A stretch of DNA of 64,000 nt from Anaerolentibacter hominis (GTDB lineage Bacteria > Bacillota > Clostridia > Lachnospirales > Lachnospiraceae): NCBI RefSeq assembly GCF_032380675.1, contig NZ_JAWDIX010000001.1, positions 186,001 to 250,000 on the forward strand, in the 5' to 3' direction. A program made the translations under genes and the position numbers. The notes beneath the pieces are model-generated. The model ran no database searches and had not been told where the DNA came from. It was given only the letters and a program-made list of their open reading frames with translations. Below are positions 16,472 to 24,231 of the stretch, one piece after another (within the stretch, counting starts at the first letter, position 1; each line of letters opens with the position of its first letter).

Positions 16472-17270
16472 TAATCTAAAGGATGCCTTCGGGTCTATTC
16501 ATGCTACGGAGGAAATGAAACAAAATACGACTGAATTTCTGCGAAGCAAGATATCCGGCCAGCAGCGCAGAACCCGCCGTGCGCTCAGGTATGCGGTTAT
16601 ATGCTGTGCAATGTTGTTTATGGCTGTATGCGGGCTGGGGGGATATGTTTTCTATCAGACGCCGGTATCCTACATCAGCATCGATGTGAATCCGTCTGTA
16701 GAACTGGGACTTAACCGGTTTGACCGGGTGGTAACGGTAAAGGCTTATAATGAAGATGGCCACAGGGTACTTGAGGATCTGGATATCAAGAATAAATCGT
16801 ACCAGGAGGCTGTGGAACTGCTGCTGTCAGACACAACCTTTGAAGGTTATTTGAATGATGATTCTCTGCTCTCCTTTACTGTGGTATCTGACAAACAGGA
16901 AAGCCTGATGGACGGTATCAAGCAGTGTGAGGGCTATGGAAAGGTCAGTTCGGAGTGCCATGGAGCCAGCGAGGAGGTTGTGGAGGAAGCCCACCACAGC
17001 GGACTGTCCTTTGGTAAATATCAGGCATATCAGGAACTTGCCAAATATGACGATACGATTACGCCGGAAGACTGCCATCATCTGAGCATGAGAGAGCTGA
17101 AAAAGCGTATCAGTGAGTACACCGGTGAGGATGTGGATATTGTAGATGAGGATGACGGTGAACATCATGAAGAAGCGGATGATGGTGAACACCATGAGGA
17201 AGAAGATAAAGATCACCATGAGGAGGAAACCGATCGCGGTAAGGAAAGCGGACATCATGGTGATCATTGA
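16464..17270 (+). CDS. Membrane anti-sigma factor, RsgI-like, with His-rich outer tail
   Basis: Likely inhibitor of the ECF factor encoded just upstream. A cytoplasmic N-terminus of about 45 residues precedes one membrane span (about residues 45-67). An outer domain opens with YISIDVNPSVELGLNRFDRV, the stretch typical of RsgI-type anti-sigma factors. The C-terminal ~45 residues are Asp/Glu/His-rich (repeats of DDGEHHEEA type), which could sense metal ions or pH. GGAGG at 16451-16455 suits the TTG at 16464; an ATG at 16458 and a TTG at 16449 are alternatives. It overlaps the sigma gene by 8 bases. Confidence 0.85.
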   Translation: MNNNLKDAFGSIHATEEMKQNTTEFLRSKISGQQRRTRRALRYAVICCAMLFMAVCGLGGYVFYQTPVSYISIDVNPSVELGLNRFDRVVTVKAYNEDGHRVLEDLDIKNKSYQEAVELLLSDTTFEGYLNDDSLLSFTVVSDKQESLMDGIKQCEGYGKVSSECHGASEEVVEEAHHSGLSFGKYQAYQELAKYDDTITPEDCHHLSMRELKKRISEYTGEDVDIVDEDDGEHHEEADDGEHHEEEDKDHHEEETDRGKESGHHGDH

Positions 17271-17302
17271 TAATTATAAATAGAAAATTAAAATAGTTAT
17301 TA

Positions 17303-17347
17303 AAGCAGGCGGCCTGGCATCATTTTGCGGGGCCGCCTGCTTTTTTG
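17303..17347 (+). terminator. Terminator after the sigma/anti-sigma operon
   Basis: AAGCAGGCGGCC pairs with GGCCGCCTGCTT around a 16-base loop and is followed by a T-run. The T-run is shared with the next long hairpin. Confidence 0.88.
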
Positions 17348-17515
17348 TTACATAGGAAAGTTCTCCAAACTTTCCTATGTAACAAAAAATATTCTATGCG
17401 CACTCGCGTAAGAGGAGAACGTCAGCGAAGCTGACTACGCTCGGCGCACAAAGCGTGCAAGCCCCTCAAGATTGAGGGATTAGGGGAGCTGAGGTGGGCT
17501 TGCCCACTTTGTTCC
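17341..17515. repeat. Hairpin-rich intergenic element
   Basis: It starts with a perfect 22-bp stem (17341-17362 with 17368-17389, loop CTCCA) that could end transcription from both sides. Then follow GTCAGC-GAA-GCTGAC (17421-17435), GCAC/GTGC (17446-17458), CCCTCAA-GA-TTGAGGG (17463-17478) and GTGGGC-TT-GCCCAC (about 17494-17507). No reading frame of note is present. It separates the convergent anti-sigma and sensor-kinase genes and looks like a mobile or repeated intergenic unit, although only one copy is in this window. Confidence 0.6.
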
Positions 17516-17552
17516 TCTATTTTGGGTTACAGCCTGCTTCCAACGGAGAGGA

Positions 17553-19460
17553 TTAATCGTCACTGAGGCAGAGAATAACCGCAGCATAGAATTGATTCTT
17601 ATCATATTGGATATCAAGATAGCCCTGATATTTTCTGGTTATAGCACGGACCCTCTTTAATCCTATCCCATGGAGGAGCGGCTCTGGCTTATCGGATATA
17701 TAATTACCGCCGTGGGTGATAATATCATTGTTTTTAGTATTTTTACACTGTACGTGCAGATAGGACCCCTTCACATAAAGTTCCAGCCGTATGCCGCGGG
17801 GCTGTGAAGCCGGTATTTTAGTGCAGGCATCCAGTGCATTCTGAAAGAGATTATCCAGCAGGCTGCAAAGATCCCCGTCCTCGATAGGCAGTTTCGAGGG
17901 CAGCGGAGCAATCTGGAACTCTGCCGTTATGTTTTTCTTACCGGCCTCATCAGACAGGTTTGACAAAATTGCGTTGATAAGCGGGTTGGCACAGTAACGG
18001 GAGGGAAGCACAGTTTGCTTTAGAGATTCTGCGATCGTACCGGAGAGAGCTTCATATTGTCCGGTATCACAATAATATTTCAGGGTAATCAGGCTGCTTC
18101 GCATGTCATGCTTCATTTCCCGGAGAGTCTCCAGATGTCCGGCGAGCATCTGATATTGATTCTTCTGCTGAACCGCAAGTTTTTCTGCCATTAATTCTCT
18201 TTCCCTCAGGACAAGGTTCTGCCGCCTTGTGGAAATAAAATCGGCAACCAGTACCCCGGCTAAAATCAGGATCTGCAGAAAACCGGCGGATTCCAGCGGC
18301 CAGGCACAGAGCACAGGCTCATAGAGCGGAAAGAGGCGTTCTAGTATCAGTGTGGAGGCAAAGAATACAACACCCAGGAAGAGCGGATAGGAACAGGGAG
18401 TACGTTTATGAACCGCTCTGCCGGTGACAGCCAGCAAAGCTGCGGCCGACAGCCATTTATAGAGCATGAGGCTGCGGCTGTAGGCAATCATAGTCTGGGC
18501 ATTGTCACCCATAAAAAATAGCGGGAACAGGATGACCCAAAGGCAGATGAGAGATCCGGCGATACCTGTCAGGATAAACCACCGTCCGGGAAGGGCCAGA
18601 AGACAGCCCACCATGAGAAAGAGAGCCAGTATCATAGCATAAAGGCCTGCTGTTTCCAGGGTATACCAGAATTCACCCGCTTGTCCCAGGGCGTGAATCG
18701 CAATTCTTCCCATACTGCATGTATAACCAAAACAGAGAAGCAGATAGGAGGAACCGAGCAAAGCACGATGACTGAATAATTCCGCCAGAAAAAAGAGCAG
18801 CCCGACCAGCACAGCGATTGTGCAGGCGGCCGAAGCGAGGATCAGACGCAGGGAAAGCAGCCGCTCGACGGCTTCCGGTTGACCAAAAGCGGGAGGATAG
18901 ACCATACCGCTGTAAAGGTGGGTGCTATCACGGACGTTTACAATAATTTCTATCTTTTCTGAGGCCTCAAACGTAACGGATGTGAGCCGGGCGGCAGGTG
19001 CTTCACCGGAGACACCGGCCAATTTCATCTGTTTGCCATTGATCCACAGGACATAGGAGGAGAAGATTTCCGGCAGTTCCAGCGTGTACTCCCGGACCTT
19101 CGCCGTGGTAAAGAGGGTGAGCCGGTAGGTGGCAGTTCCATGGGGGGAAGCATGTAAGTCTCCCAGTTCAAAACCACCGTATTGGCCCAGGAAGAGGTAT
19201 GCATCCGGATAGCAGCCTCCCCGGGCAAAATCATCCGGGGTTAAGGTTTTGTATTGATAGAACTCCCAGCCGTCCCACAGAAACCGGAGAGGGAACTGAT
19301 CTGATCCGTGCTCCTGCAGATTTAAGACCCCCTGGCTGGCCTGCGTGCCGGGATAGGTATATTTATTCCCATAGAGGAAGAGGCAGCAAAACCAGATGGC
19401 ACAGATGGAAATGGTGAGAAACAACAGGAAAATGGGGAATGAAAAAATGTTTTTCTTCAT
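17553..19460 (-). CDS. Membrane sensor histidine kinase, GHKL type with outer ligand domain
   Basis: 635 residues. After an N-terminal anchor (about 8-30) comes an extracytoplasmic beta-rich domain of ~165 residues (GTATYRLTLFTTAK, SYVLWINGKQM), resembling 7TMR-DISM sensor domains. Seven or so membrane spans follow (about 205-405), then a cytoplasmic kinase. The phospho-acceptor region reads EMKHDMRSSLITL, the N box LLDNLFQNALDAC and the G box HGIGLKRVRAI, as in LytS/AgrC-type kinases. The start codon overlaps the stop of the upstream surface-protein gene (ATGA), so both are co-translated. Its likely partner is the divergent LytTR regulator at 21714. Confidence 0.88.
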   Translation of the reverse strand: MKKNIFSFPIFLLFLTISICAIWFCCLFLYGNKYTYPGTQASQGVLNLQEHGSDQFPLRFLWDGWEFYQYKTLTPDDFARGGCYPDAYLFLGQYGGFELGDLHASPHGTATYRLTLFTTAKVREYTLELPEIFSSYVLWINGKQMKLAGVSGEAPAARLTSVTFEASEKIEIIVNVRDSTHLYSGMVYPPAFGQPEAVERLLSLRLILASAACTIAVLVGLLFFLAELFSHRALLGSSYLLLCFGYTCSMGRIAIHALGQAGEFWYTLETAGLYAMILALFLMVGCLLALPGRWFILTGIAGSLICLWVILFPLFFMGDNAQTMIAYSRSLMLYKWLSAAALLAVTGRAVHKRTPCSYPLFLGVVFFASTLILERLFPLYEPVLCAWPLESAGFLQILILAGVLVADFISTRRQNLVLRERELMAEKLAVQQKNQYQMLAGHLETLREMKHDMRSSLITLKYYCDTGQYEALSGTIAESLKQTVLPSRYCANPLINAILSNLSDEAGKKNITAEFQIAPLPSKLPIEDGDLCSLLDNLFQNALDACTKIPASQPRGIRLELYVKGSYLHVQCKNTKNNDIITHGGNYISDKPEPLLHGIGLKRVRAITRKYQGYLDIQYDKNQFYAAVILCLSDD

Positions 19461-21613
19461 AGGCGTTTCGCATCCAAATCTGATTTTATTTTGACGGTTA
19501 TAAGAGCACCGGATAGGAGGATAACAGTGGTGAGGCAGACAGCCAGGACCGGGACAGATCTGTCTTTCACAGAGGCAGGACTTCCTTCTGTATAGAATGT
19601 GTCAGAAGTATCGCCCTCACAGGATATGGTATAAGTTCCAAACTTCGTCAGGGAGAAAGAGGGACAGGTGCCGGATTCAGATGGTTTTATGGCAGCGCCA
19701 TCCACGTCGGTGCAGCAGGCCCCATCCTCCATGCCTTTCAGTATCAGAAGGAAAGGAATGGGCAGGGAAGCCAGAGGCCGCCCATCCAGCCAGAGACGGA
19801 TGTCCCATTCGCCGGCTTCCGGAGACTCAAACAGGATAGAAATATTTTCCATATCTCTCCATGCCTTTTCTGCCAGTATTTCTGCCGGTATAATAAGCTG
19901 TGCAGTATCGTGAATAAATACCAGCCCGGAGGGGGTTGCCGCCGCCATCATCTCCAGCTGGGAACGGGAATAGGTAATGGCTTTCTCCGGCAGTTTTTCA
20001 GGGACAGCCTGCTGGGCAGGCGGGGTAGAAGAAGCCGGGACAGCGGAAGTAATAGGGACAGATTTTTGAATGGCAGAATTGTTTTCTTCTGAAACTGAGA
20101 ATATACTGCCGGCCCACCGCCTGACCGGATATGAGAGCTTTTTCTTATGAGAAGAAAAACGAGAGGGCAATGAGGGAAGTGGAATGTTAAAGGGATCTGC
20201 ATCGGGCAGGGACTCCTGCCCCTGCTCCGGATCGGGGATCGGTATGTACGGCATATCTGCTGCCGGAGGGGAAGCCTGAAACGGCGGCTTTTGCTCTTCG
20301 CGGTCTGAACCGTCCCGGTCGCCTTCAAATGGTTTTGTCACATAACTGCCATCCGTTTTCAGCGTTATATCCAAAATGTTACTTTCCTGTTCCTGGCCGC
20401 CGGAGGTGATAAGGGCCTTGAAGCGATAGGATACTTCTGGCTGTAACTCATAATCCAGCCATATATTTGTAGATTTCCAGGTGACCAGTTCAGGTGCAAC
20501 CGGAACCCAGACCCCTTCCTGATATAAGTATAGAGCGACATGGTCGGAGTGATCCAGGCGTCTGGACAGGATGAAACTTCCTCTGTTCTCATTATAAGTA
20601 AAATAGCGTAGAATTGGGGTACCGGGCTTTACTACGACGATATCGCAGGATACTTCCAGGGAAATAGAGTCGGGTATAGCCCGGGGAAGACTAGGGATCA
20701 ATATTCCTCTGACCGGATATACGCCGGTATCCTGGGTGGTGATTCCCTGTACTTCCCAATGAATAGAGCAGGGAACGGCCAGAGAAGAAGCTCCCTTAAG
20801 ATCCAGTAATATACGCGTATCTTCCTTTAGTAGGAGCGGGCCGCCCTGCTCAAAGAACATAGCTGCATCTGGAAATAGAGCTTTGGATGTTAAGGTTCGT
20901 TCTGCGATCTCTGCATCTGGCGAGGCCGGGTCGGCAAAACAGGTGTCCAGTATTACAGGAATCCCTTCTGATACCACCTTGCTGCCTTCCCCCTCCGCCG
21001 TGGTGTCGCAGTATTTCAGATTTACGGGACCCTGACTGCGTATGGCACAGCTTTCGGCACCAGACACAGATAGAACAAGGGAAGAAAGATTGATACCGCA
21101 GGGAGCCGACACCGCGGCAGCTCCGGTTCCCTCTGCTCTGACCAAAGTATCCTCACCGCCGGCAAATCCGTCCGGAGCCAGAACCTTAACCGCAGCAGCA
21201 TTATTTCCGCGTACAGAGATGGAAGAGGCGGAGAGCTTTAACAGTCCCCCCTCGGAGACAACAAAGCTTTCAAGGCCGTCCCTCTCATTTTCAAAATGGA
21301 TGCCCTCTGTATTTAGAAGCACAGCATGGGGAATACGTATCTGGTATCCATTCATATAAACCCGGACGGAGGTTCCGGCTGTGCTTTTTAGCAGAAGGGC
21401 AGAAGGCCAGTCGAGATCACAGCCAAGGGTTATTATTTCTTCGGAAGAAACGGTTTCTGCCCATTGAGCCAGCTCCTGGGGAGTGTATACGATTATTTTT
21501 TCTATTTCTTCTGCTGCAAAAGAGGAGGCGGGGAGTAACAGGGCACTGAGAACCATCAGCAGCAGGGTGCTGAAAACCACTGGACCATAGAAGACAGACT
21601 TTATTATTGACAT
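19457..21613 (-). CDS. Secreted, C-terminally membrane-anchored surface protein
   Basis: 718 residues with a signal peptide (about 1-33, ending ASSFA). An N-terminal region of roughly 35-240 looks like a right-handed beta-helix of the pectin-lyase type. Beta-rich segments follow, then a Pro/Glu-rich linker (about 425-555). A final domain ends in one membrane span (VPVLAVCLTTVILLSGALIT) and a short basic tail. No enzyme motif or LPXTG is seen. It is co-transcribed with, and overlaps, the sensor kinase gene, so it may be the kinase's ligand-binding or structure-sensing partner. A ribosome site, AAAGGAG, lies about 9 nt before the ATG. Confidence 0.75.
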   Translation of the reverse strand: MSIIKSVFYGPVVFSTLLLMVLSALLLPASSFAAEEIEKIIVYTPQELAQWAETVSSEEIITLGCDLDWPSALLLKSTAGTSVRVYMNGYQIRIPHAVLLNTEGIHFENERDGLESFVVSEGGLLKLSASSISVRGNNAAAVKVLAPDGFAGGEDTLVRAEGTGAAAVSAPCGINLSSLVLSVSGAESCAIRSQGPVNLKYCDTTAEGEGSKVVSEGIPVILDTCFADPASPDAEIAERTLTSKALFPDAAMFFEQGGPLLLKEDTRILLDLKGASSLAVPCSIHWEVQGITTQDTGVYPVRGILIPSLPRAIPDSISLEVSCDIVVVKPGTPILRYFTYNENRGSFILSRRLDHSDHVALYLYQEGVWVPVAPELVTWKSTNIWLDYELQPEVSYRFKALITSGGQEQESNILDITLKTDGSYVTKPFEGDRDGSDREEQKPPFQASPPAADMPYIPIPDPEQGQESLPDADPFNIPLPSLPSRFSSHKKKLSYPVRRWAGSIFSVSEENNSAIQKSVPITSAVPASSTPPAQQAVPEKLPEKAITYSRSQLEMMAAATPSGLVFIHDTAQLIIPAEILAEKAWRDMENISILFESPEAGEWDIRLWLDGRPLASLPIPFLLILKGMEDGACCTDVDGAAIKPSESGTCPSFSLTKFGTYTISCEGDTSDTFYTEGSPASVKDRSVPVLAVCLTTVILLSGALITVKIKSDLDAKRL

Positions 21614-21639
21614 ATATCATATTCTCCTTTTTGATATCC

Positions 21640-21667
21640 AGTATAGCGGAACAGGCAGTAAGTACAA
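21640..21667 (-). promoter_or_regulatory. Promoter of the surface-protein/sensor-kinase operon
   Basis: On the minus strand TTGTAC (21667-21662) and TATACT (21645-21640) are 16 bp apart, 27 nt before the start codon at 21613. It lies in the short divergent region shared with the response regulator. Confidence 0.65.
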
Positions 21668-21713
21668 GAAAAGGAGAAAGGAAATATTTACCATGTAATA
21701 GGGAGGTGTTTCA

Positions 21714-22415
21714 TTGTATCAGATTGCAGTGTGTGATGATAAACAAGAACATTTGGATGAGATATGCCGGATGACGGAAGAAATTCTCCGGGAATTAGGA
21801 CAGGAGAACAGGATCAGCCGGTTTCACAGCAGTGAAGAATTAAAGAGCGAACTAGGAGGAGGGACAAACTACGATCTGCTGCTTCTGGATATCCTTATGG
21901 AGCCTGAAAATGGCATGGAGCTGGCGAAAGAACTAAGACAGAAACAGGTCAGGGCGAGCATTGTATTCATATCCAGCAGCCAGGAGTATATCCTGGAGGG
22001 ATATGGTGTGGAGGCGGTGCGCTATCTGCTGAAACCCCTGGAGAAAGAAAAGCTTAAAGAGGCAATTCAATTTGATATTGAGAACTACTTTCGAGGCAGA
22101 AGCCTTACGGTCAGAGGCCAATCCGGCATCAGAATGATTCCCCAGCGAGAAATCATCTATCTGGAATCCGACCTGCACACGGTTACAATTCATGTAAAGA
22201 ATGGGGAGGCAATCTATGTTTCAGGAAAACTTTCCGACTATGCCGGCCAGCTTTCCCCCAGGCGGTTTGCCCGCTGTCATCAGAGCTATTGCATTAATAT
22301 GGAAGAAATACTTCAATTTAGAAGAAATGAGATTTTATTGACAGATGATACAAAAATTCCGGTAGGCAGAAAATGGTATCAATCTTTCCGGAGCAGTTTT
22401 CTGCATTTGCAGTAA
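21714..22415 (+). CDS. LytTR-family response regulator
   Basis: 233 residues. The receiver domain has the acidic pocket in AVCDDKQEHL, the phospho-acceptor Asp in LLLLDILMEPENGM, then VFISSS and VRYLLKPLEKEKL. The LytTR DNA-binding domain covers about 133-233 (IPQREIIYLESDLHTVTIHV, RRFARCHQSYCINMEEI). It is the AgrA/LytR type that works with GHKL kinases. It starts at a TTG with GGGAGGTG about 6 nt upstream and is divergent from the kinase operon. Natural targets would be the surface operon to the right and its own region. Confidence 0.92.
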   Translation: MYQIAVCDDKQEHLDEICRMTEEILRELGQENRISRFHSSEELKSELGGGTNYDLLLLDILMEPENGMELAKELRQKQVRASIVFISSSQEYILEGYGVEAVRYLLKPLEKEKLKEAIQFDIENYFRGRSLTVRGQSGIRMIPQREIIYLESDLHTVTIHVKNGEAIYVSGKLSDYAGQLSPRRFARCHQSYCINMEEILQFRRNEILLTDDTKIPVGRKWYQSFRSSFLHLQ

Positions 22416-22541
22416 TAAATATGCCGATTCTGCGGGTCCCCCTGTCGTTTCTGCAATATGCCTTTCCAGATGCGGACTTCCGGGATATACTTGAATTGAT
22501 ATAAGAAAGTATTGTACATATGTACATATACACATAGTAAA

Positions 22542-22638
22542 AAGAGCAGCCTATCGACATAGGCTGCTGCAATTATATCGCGGTTATTCGTCAAGTAAAC
22601 CACTTGACGAATTCTCCGGGTCCCGTTAGGCTGCTCTT
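22542..22638 (+). terminator. Nested hairpin after response regulator, enclosing left recombination site
   Basis: AAGAGCAGCCTA (22542-22553) can pair with the nearby ATAGGCTGCT (22559-22568, CGAC loop, 10 bp) or with TAGGCTGCTCTT (22627-22638, 12 bp). The second pairing encloses the recombination site at 22586-22612. Either could end transcription of the regulator gene; T-runs are weak. Confidence 0.5.
22586..22612 (+). repeat. Left recombination site of putative invertible segment
   Basis: ATTCGTCAAGT, spacer AAACC, ACTTGACGAAT: perfect 11-bp inverted arms around a 5-bp spacer, followed by TCTCCGGG. The same arms occur at 24138-24164 with the spacer in reverse complement (GGTTT). This is the size and form of a core site for a tyrosine recombinase, and such an enzyme is encoded between the two sites. 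Confidence 0.75.
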
Positions 22639-22698
22639 ATTTGGGAAAACGGAGCGGCAAAAGCCCCCATCACCCCATCCGTATAACCTTACTTCGTT

Positions 22699-23886
22699 CT
22701 ATATTTCACAGACAGCACTTCTCGGTATCTGCCTCATACCTCCCAGATCCTCCGGTTTTTGCCCGCAAAATAGCAGATCCATTTTCTGCATGGCATTCAT
22801 TTTATGCTCATCCAGTGAATGAACATATCGTTTCATTGTTGTCTCCACCCTGGCATGTCCCAGGATCTCACTCAATGTATTGATATCCATACCCAGCTCA
22901 ATGGCCCTGGTTGCAAACGTATGCCTGAGGCAATGATAATTGGCATCCCTGATCCCCGCCCGTTCTAATACCCTTTTAAAATAAAACTGATGGGAGCGGG
23001 GCTCGTAGAACTTTCCATTTTTCTGGCAAACCACAAACTCTCCCGATCGTCCCCCGCCAATGTCAAGTTCTTCTTTTCTATGCCGGAGCATCGTATACAG
23101 CAGCTCCGGCATTGGGATTTTCCGCCGTCCCTTCCTGGTTTTGGGCTCTCCGATTACGATTTTCGTTCTGTTTTGTGCCGTTTCATCCATAACTTCCTGA
23201 ATTCGCTGCAGTGTATGGCGTACCAGAATAAAACGATTAGAAAAATCAATATCTCCCCAGGTCAGTGCCGCCATCTCTCCCACCCTCATTCCGGTGTACA
23301 GACAAATCCAGATACCCAGAGATAAAATCCCTTCTTCCCGATACAGTGCACTCTCTAATAAGAATTGTTCCGGCCGTGTTAAAACTCTCATATCCGGATC
23401 TCTGGCACTGGGAAGGCGGACCCCCTGACAGGGATTGTAAGGAATTCTTCCATAAACAACAGCCTGATCCAGGGAAAGAGACATCAGACTGTAAATATCA
23501 TGCAGTGTCTTTGCCGAAAGCCCGCCCTTGCCGTCCTTGCGTCCCCGTTCTCCCAGACTGTGAAAAAACTCCTGAATTAGTTCTACATTAAGAGCTTTAA
23601 GCGGATACTCCCCCAATGCGGGCAGCACATAGTTTTCGCTGTTATAAATATAAACCGCATAGGTAGATTCCTTGGTATCATCACCCGGACGCCGAAACGT
23701 CCGTATCCAGCGCATCAGCCAGGCCCCAAATGTTCTTTCGTCCTCCCTCCCGTTCTCATCCTCTGATAACCGGCGGATGGGGTGCGGCGCCGGGCAGTAT
23801 TCCTCTACACCACGGGGGAGTATAATATATGGCTTGTTATCCCCCGCATAATTTGCCGTTTTATCATAACCTATAATCTGTGTCAT
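22699..23886 (-). CDS. Tyrosine recombinase/integrase (putative DNA invertase)
   Basis: 396 residues with a phage-integrase-like N-terminal core-binding domain (about 55-165) and a C-terminal catalytic domain. Active-site elements are Arg in LYTGMRVGEMAALTW, a Lys-rich beta turn (PKTRKGRRKIPM), HCLRHTFATRA, and LGHARVETTMKRYVH with the Tyr nucleophile. The start ATG at 23886 has AGGAGG 7 nt upstream; the frame is open to 23940 without a ribosome site. No excisionase, phage or conjugation gene is nearby. It lies inside a segment bounded by inverted recombination sites and so may invert its own surroundings, including the promoter at 24066. Confidence 0.9.
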   Translation of the reverse strand: MTQIIGYDKTANYAGDNKPYIILPRGVEEYCPAPHPIRRLSEDENGREDERTFGAWLMRWIRTFRRPGDDTKESTYAVYIYNSENYVLPALGEYPLKALNVELIQEFFHSLGERGRKDGKGGLSAKTLHDIYSLMSLSLDQAVVYGRIPYNPCQGVRLPSARDPDMRVLTRPEQFLLESALYREEGILSLGIWICLYTGMRVGEMAALTWGDIDFSNRFILVRHTLQRIQEVMDETAQNRTKIVIGEPKTRKGRRKIPMPELLYTMLRHRKEELDIGGGRSGEFVVCQKNGKFYEPRSHQFYFKRVLERAGIRDANYHCLRHTFATRAIELGMDINTLSEILGHARVETTMKRYVHSLDEHKMNAMQKMDLLFCGQKPEDLGGMRQIPRSAVCEI

Positions 23887-24065
23887 CCTGCATCCTCCTG
23901 ATCCTCTGCATAGCCCAAGTCCGGAACCTCCTGTAACCACGTTACCAGAATACCCTGCCCTGCCAAAAAGTGCTACCTTCTTGTATTCTGTTTCCTAAAT
24001 TAGTCATAAAAACACAAAAAAGTTATACTTGTACTCAAAAAAAGACAATAACCAATTTTTAAATC

Positions 24066-24094
24066 TTGAGATTCTTGTTAAAAGATGGTATACT
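24066..24094 (+). promoter_or_regulatory. Strong promoter inside the putative invertible segment, facing the surface operon
   Basis: TTGAGA (24066-24071), a 17-bp spacer and TATACT (24089-24094) preceded by TGG (extended -10). It points right, across the right recombination site, to the gene at 24232. Inversion between the two sites would turn it toward the response-regulator 3' end and separate it from the operon. Confidence 0.75.
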
Positions 24095-24137
24095 TTTTTA
24101 TATTCAATAATATTTTGATGAACCGGATTAATTTTTT

Positions 24138-24164
24138 ATTCGTCAAGTGGTTTACTTGACGAAT
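24138..24164 (+). repeat. Right recombination site of putative invertible segment
   Basis: ATTCGTCAAGT, spacer GGTTT, ACTTGACGAAT, then TCTCCGGG. The arms are identical to the left site and the spacer is its reverse complement. In the transcript this site forms an 11-bp hairpin in the 5' leader of the surface operon. Confidence 0.75.
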
Positions 24165-24231
24165 TCTCCGGGCCTTTTGTCGTCTCCTAAAATAGGAAAG
24201 ATATACCTGAGATTTTTTATTATTCGATAGT

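Larger units (their letters stand above)
23887..24231. promoter_or_regulatory. Divergent control region between recombinase and surface operon
   Basis: About 345 bases without a gene. From left to right it holds a small inverted repeat GTAAC-CAC-GTTAC near 23934-23946 just upstream of the recombinase gene, and a spaced inverted repeat (GTTAT...ATAAC, about 24020-24050) upstream of the -35 that could bind a regulator. The strong rightward promoter is at 24066-24094, the right recombination site at 24138-24164, and a 67-nt leader follows. I looked for, and did not see, a c-di-GMP riboswitch. Confidence 0.6.

Noticed and set aside
22514..22525. Perfect palindrome GTACATATGTAC
   Set aside because: Only 12 bases in an AT-rich gap after the response regulator; chance is likely and no partner copy is seen.
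22699..23886. Integrase as mark of a prophage or integrative element
   Set aside because: No phage structural, excisionase, relaxase or transfer genes are nearby, and the flanking sites have inverted spacers, which fits inversion better than attL/attR.
24095..24231. c-di-GMP riboswitch upstream of the surface operon
   Set aside because: The leader is short and holds only the recombination-site hairpin; I see no match to the conserved c-di-GMP-I or -II cores.
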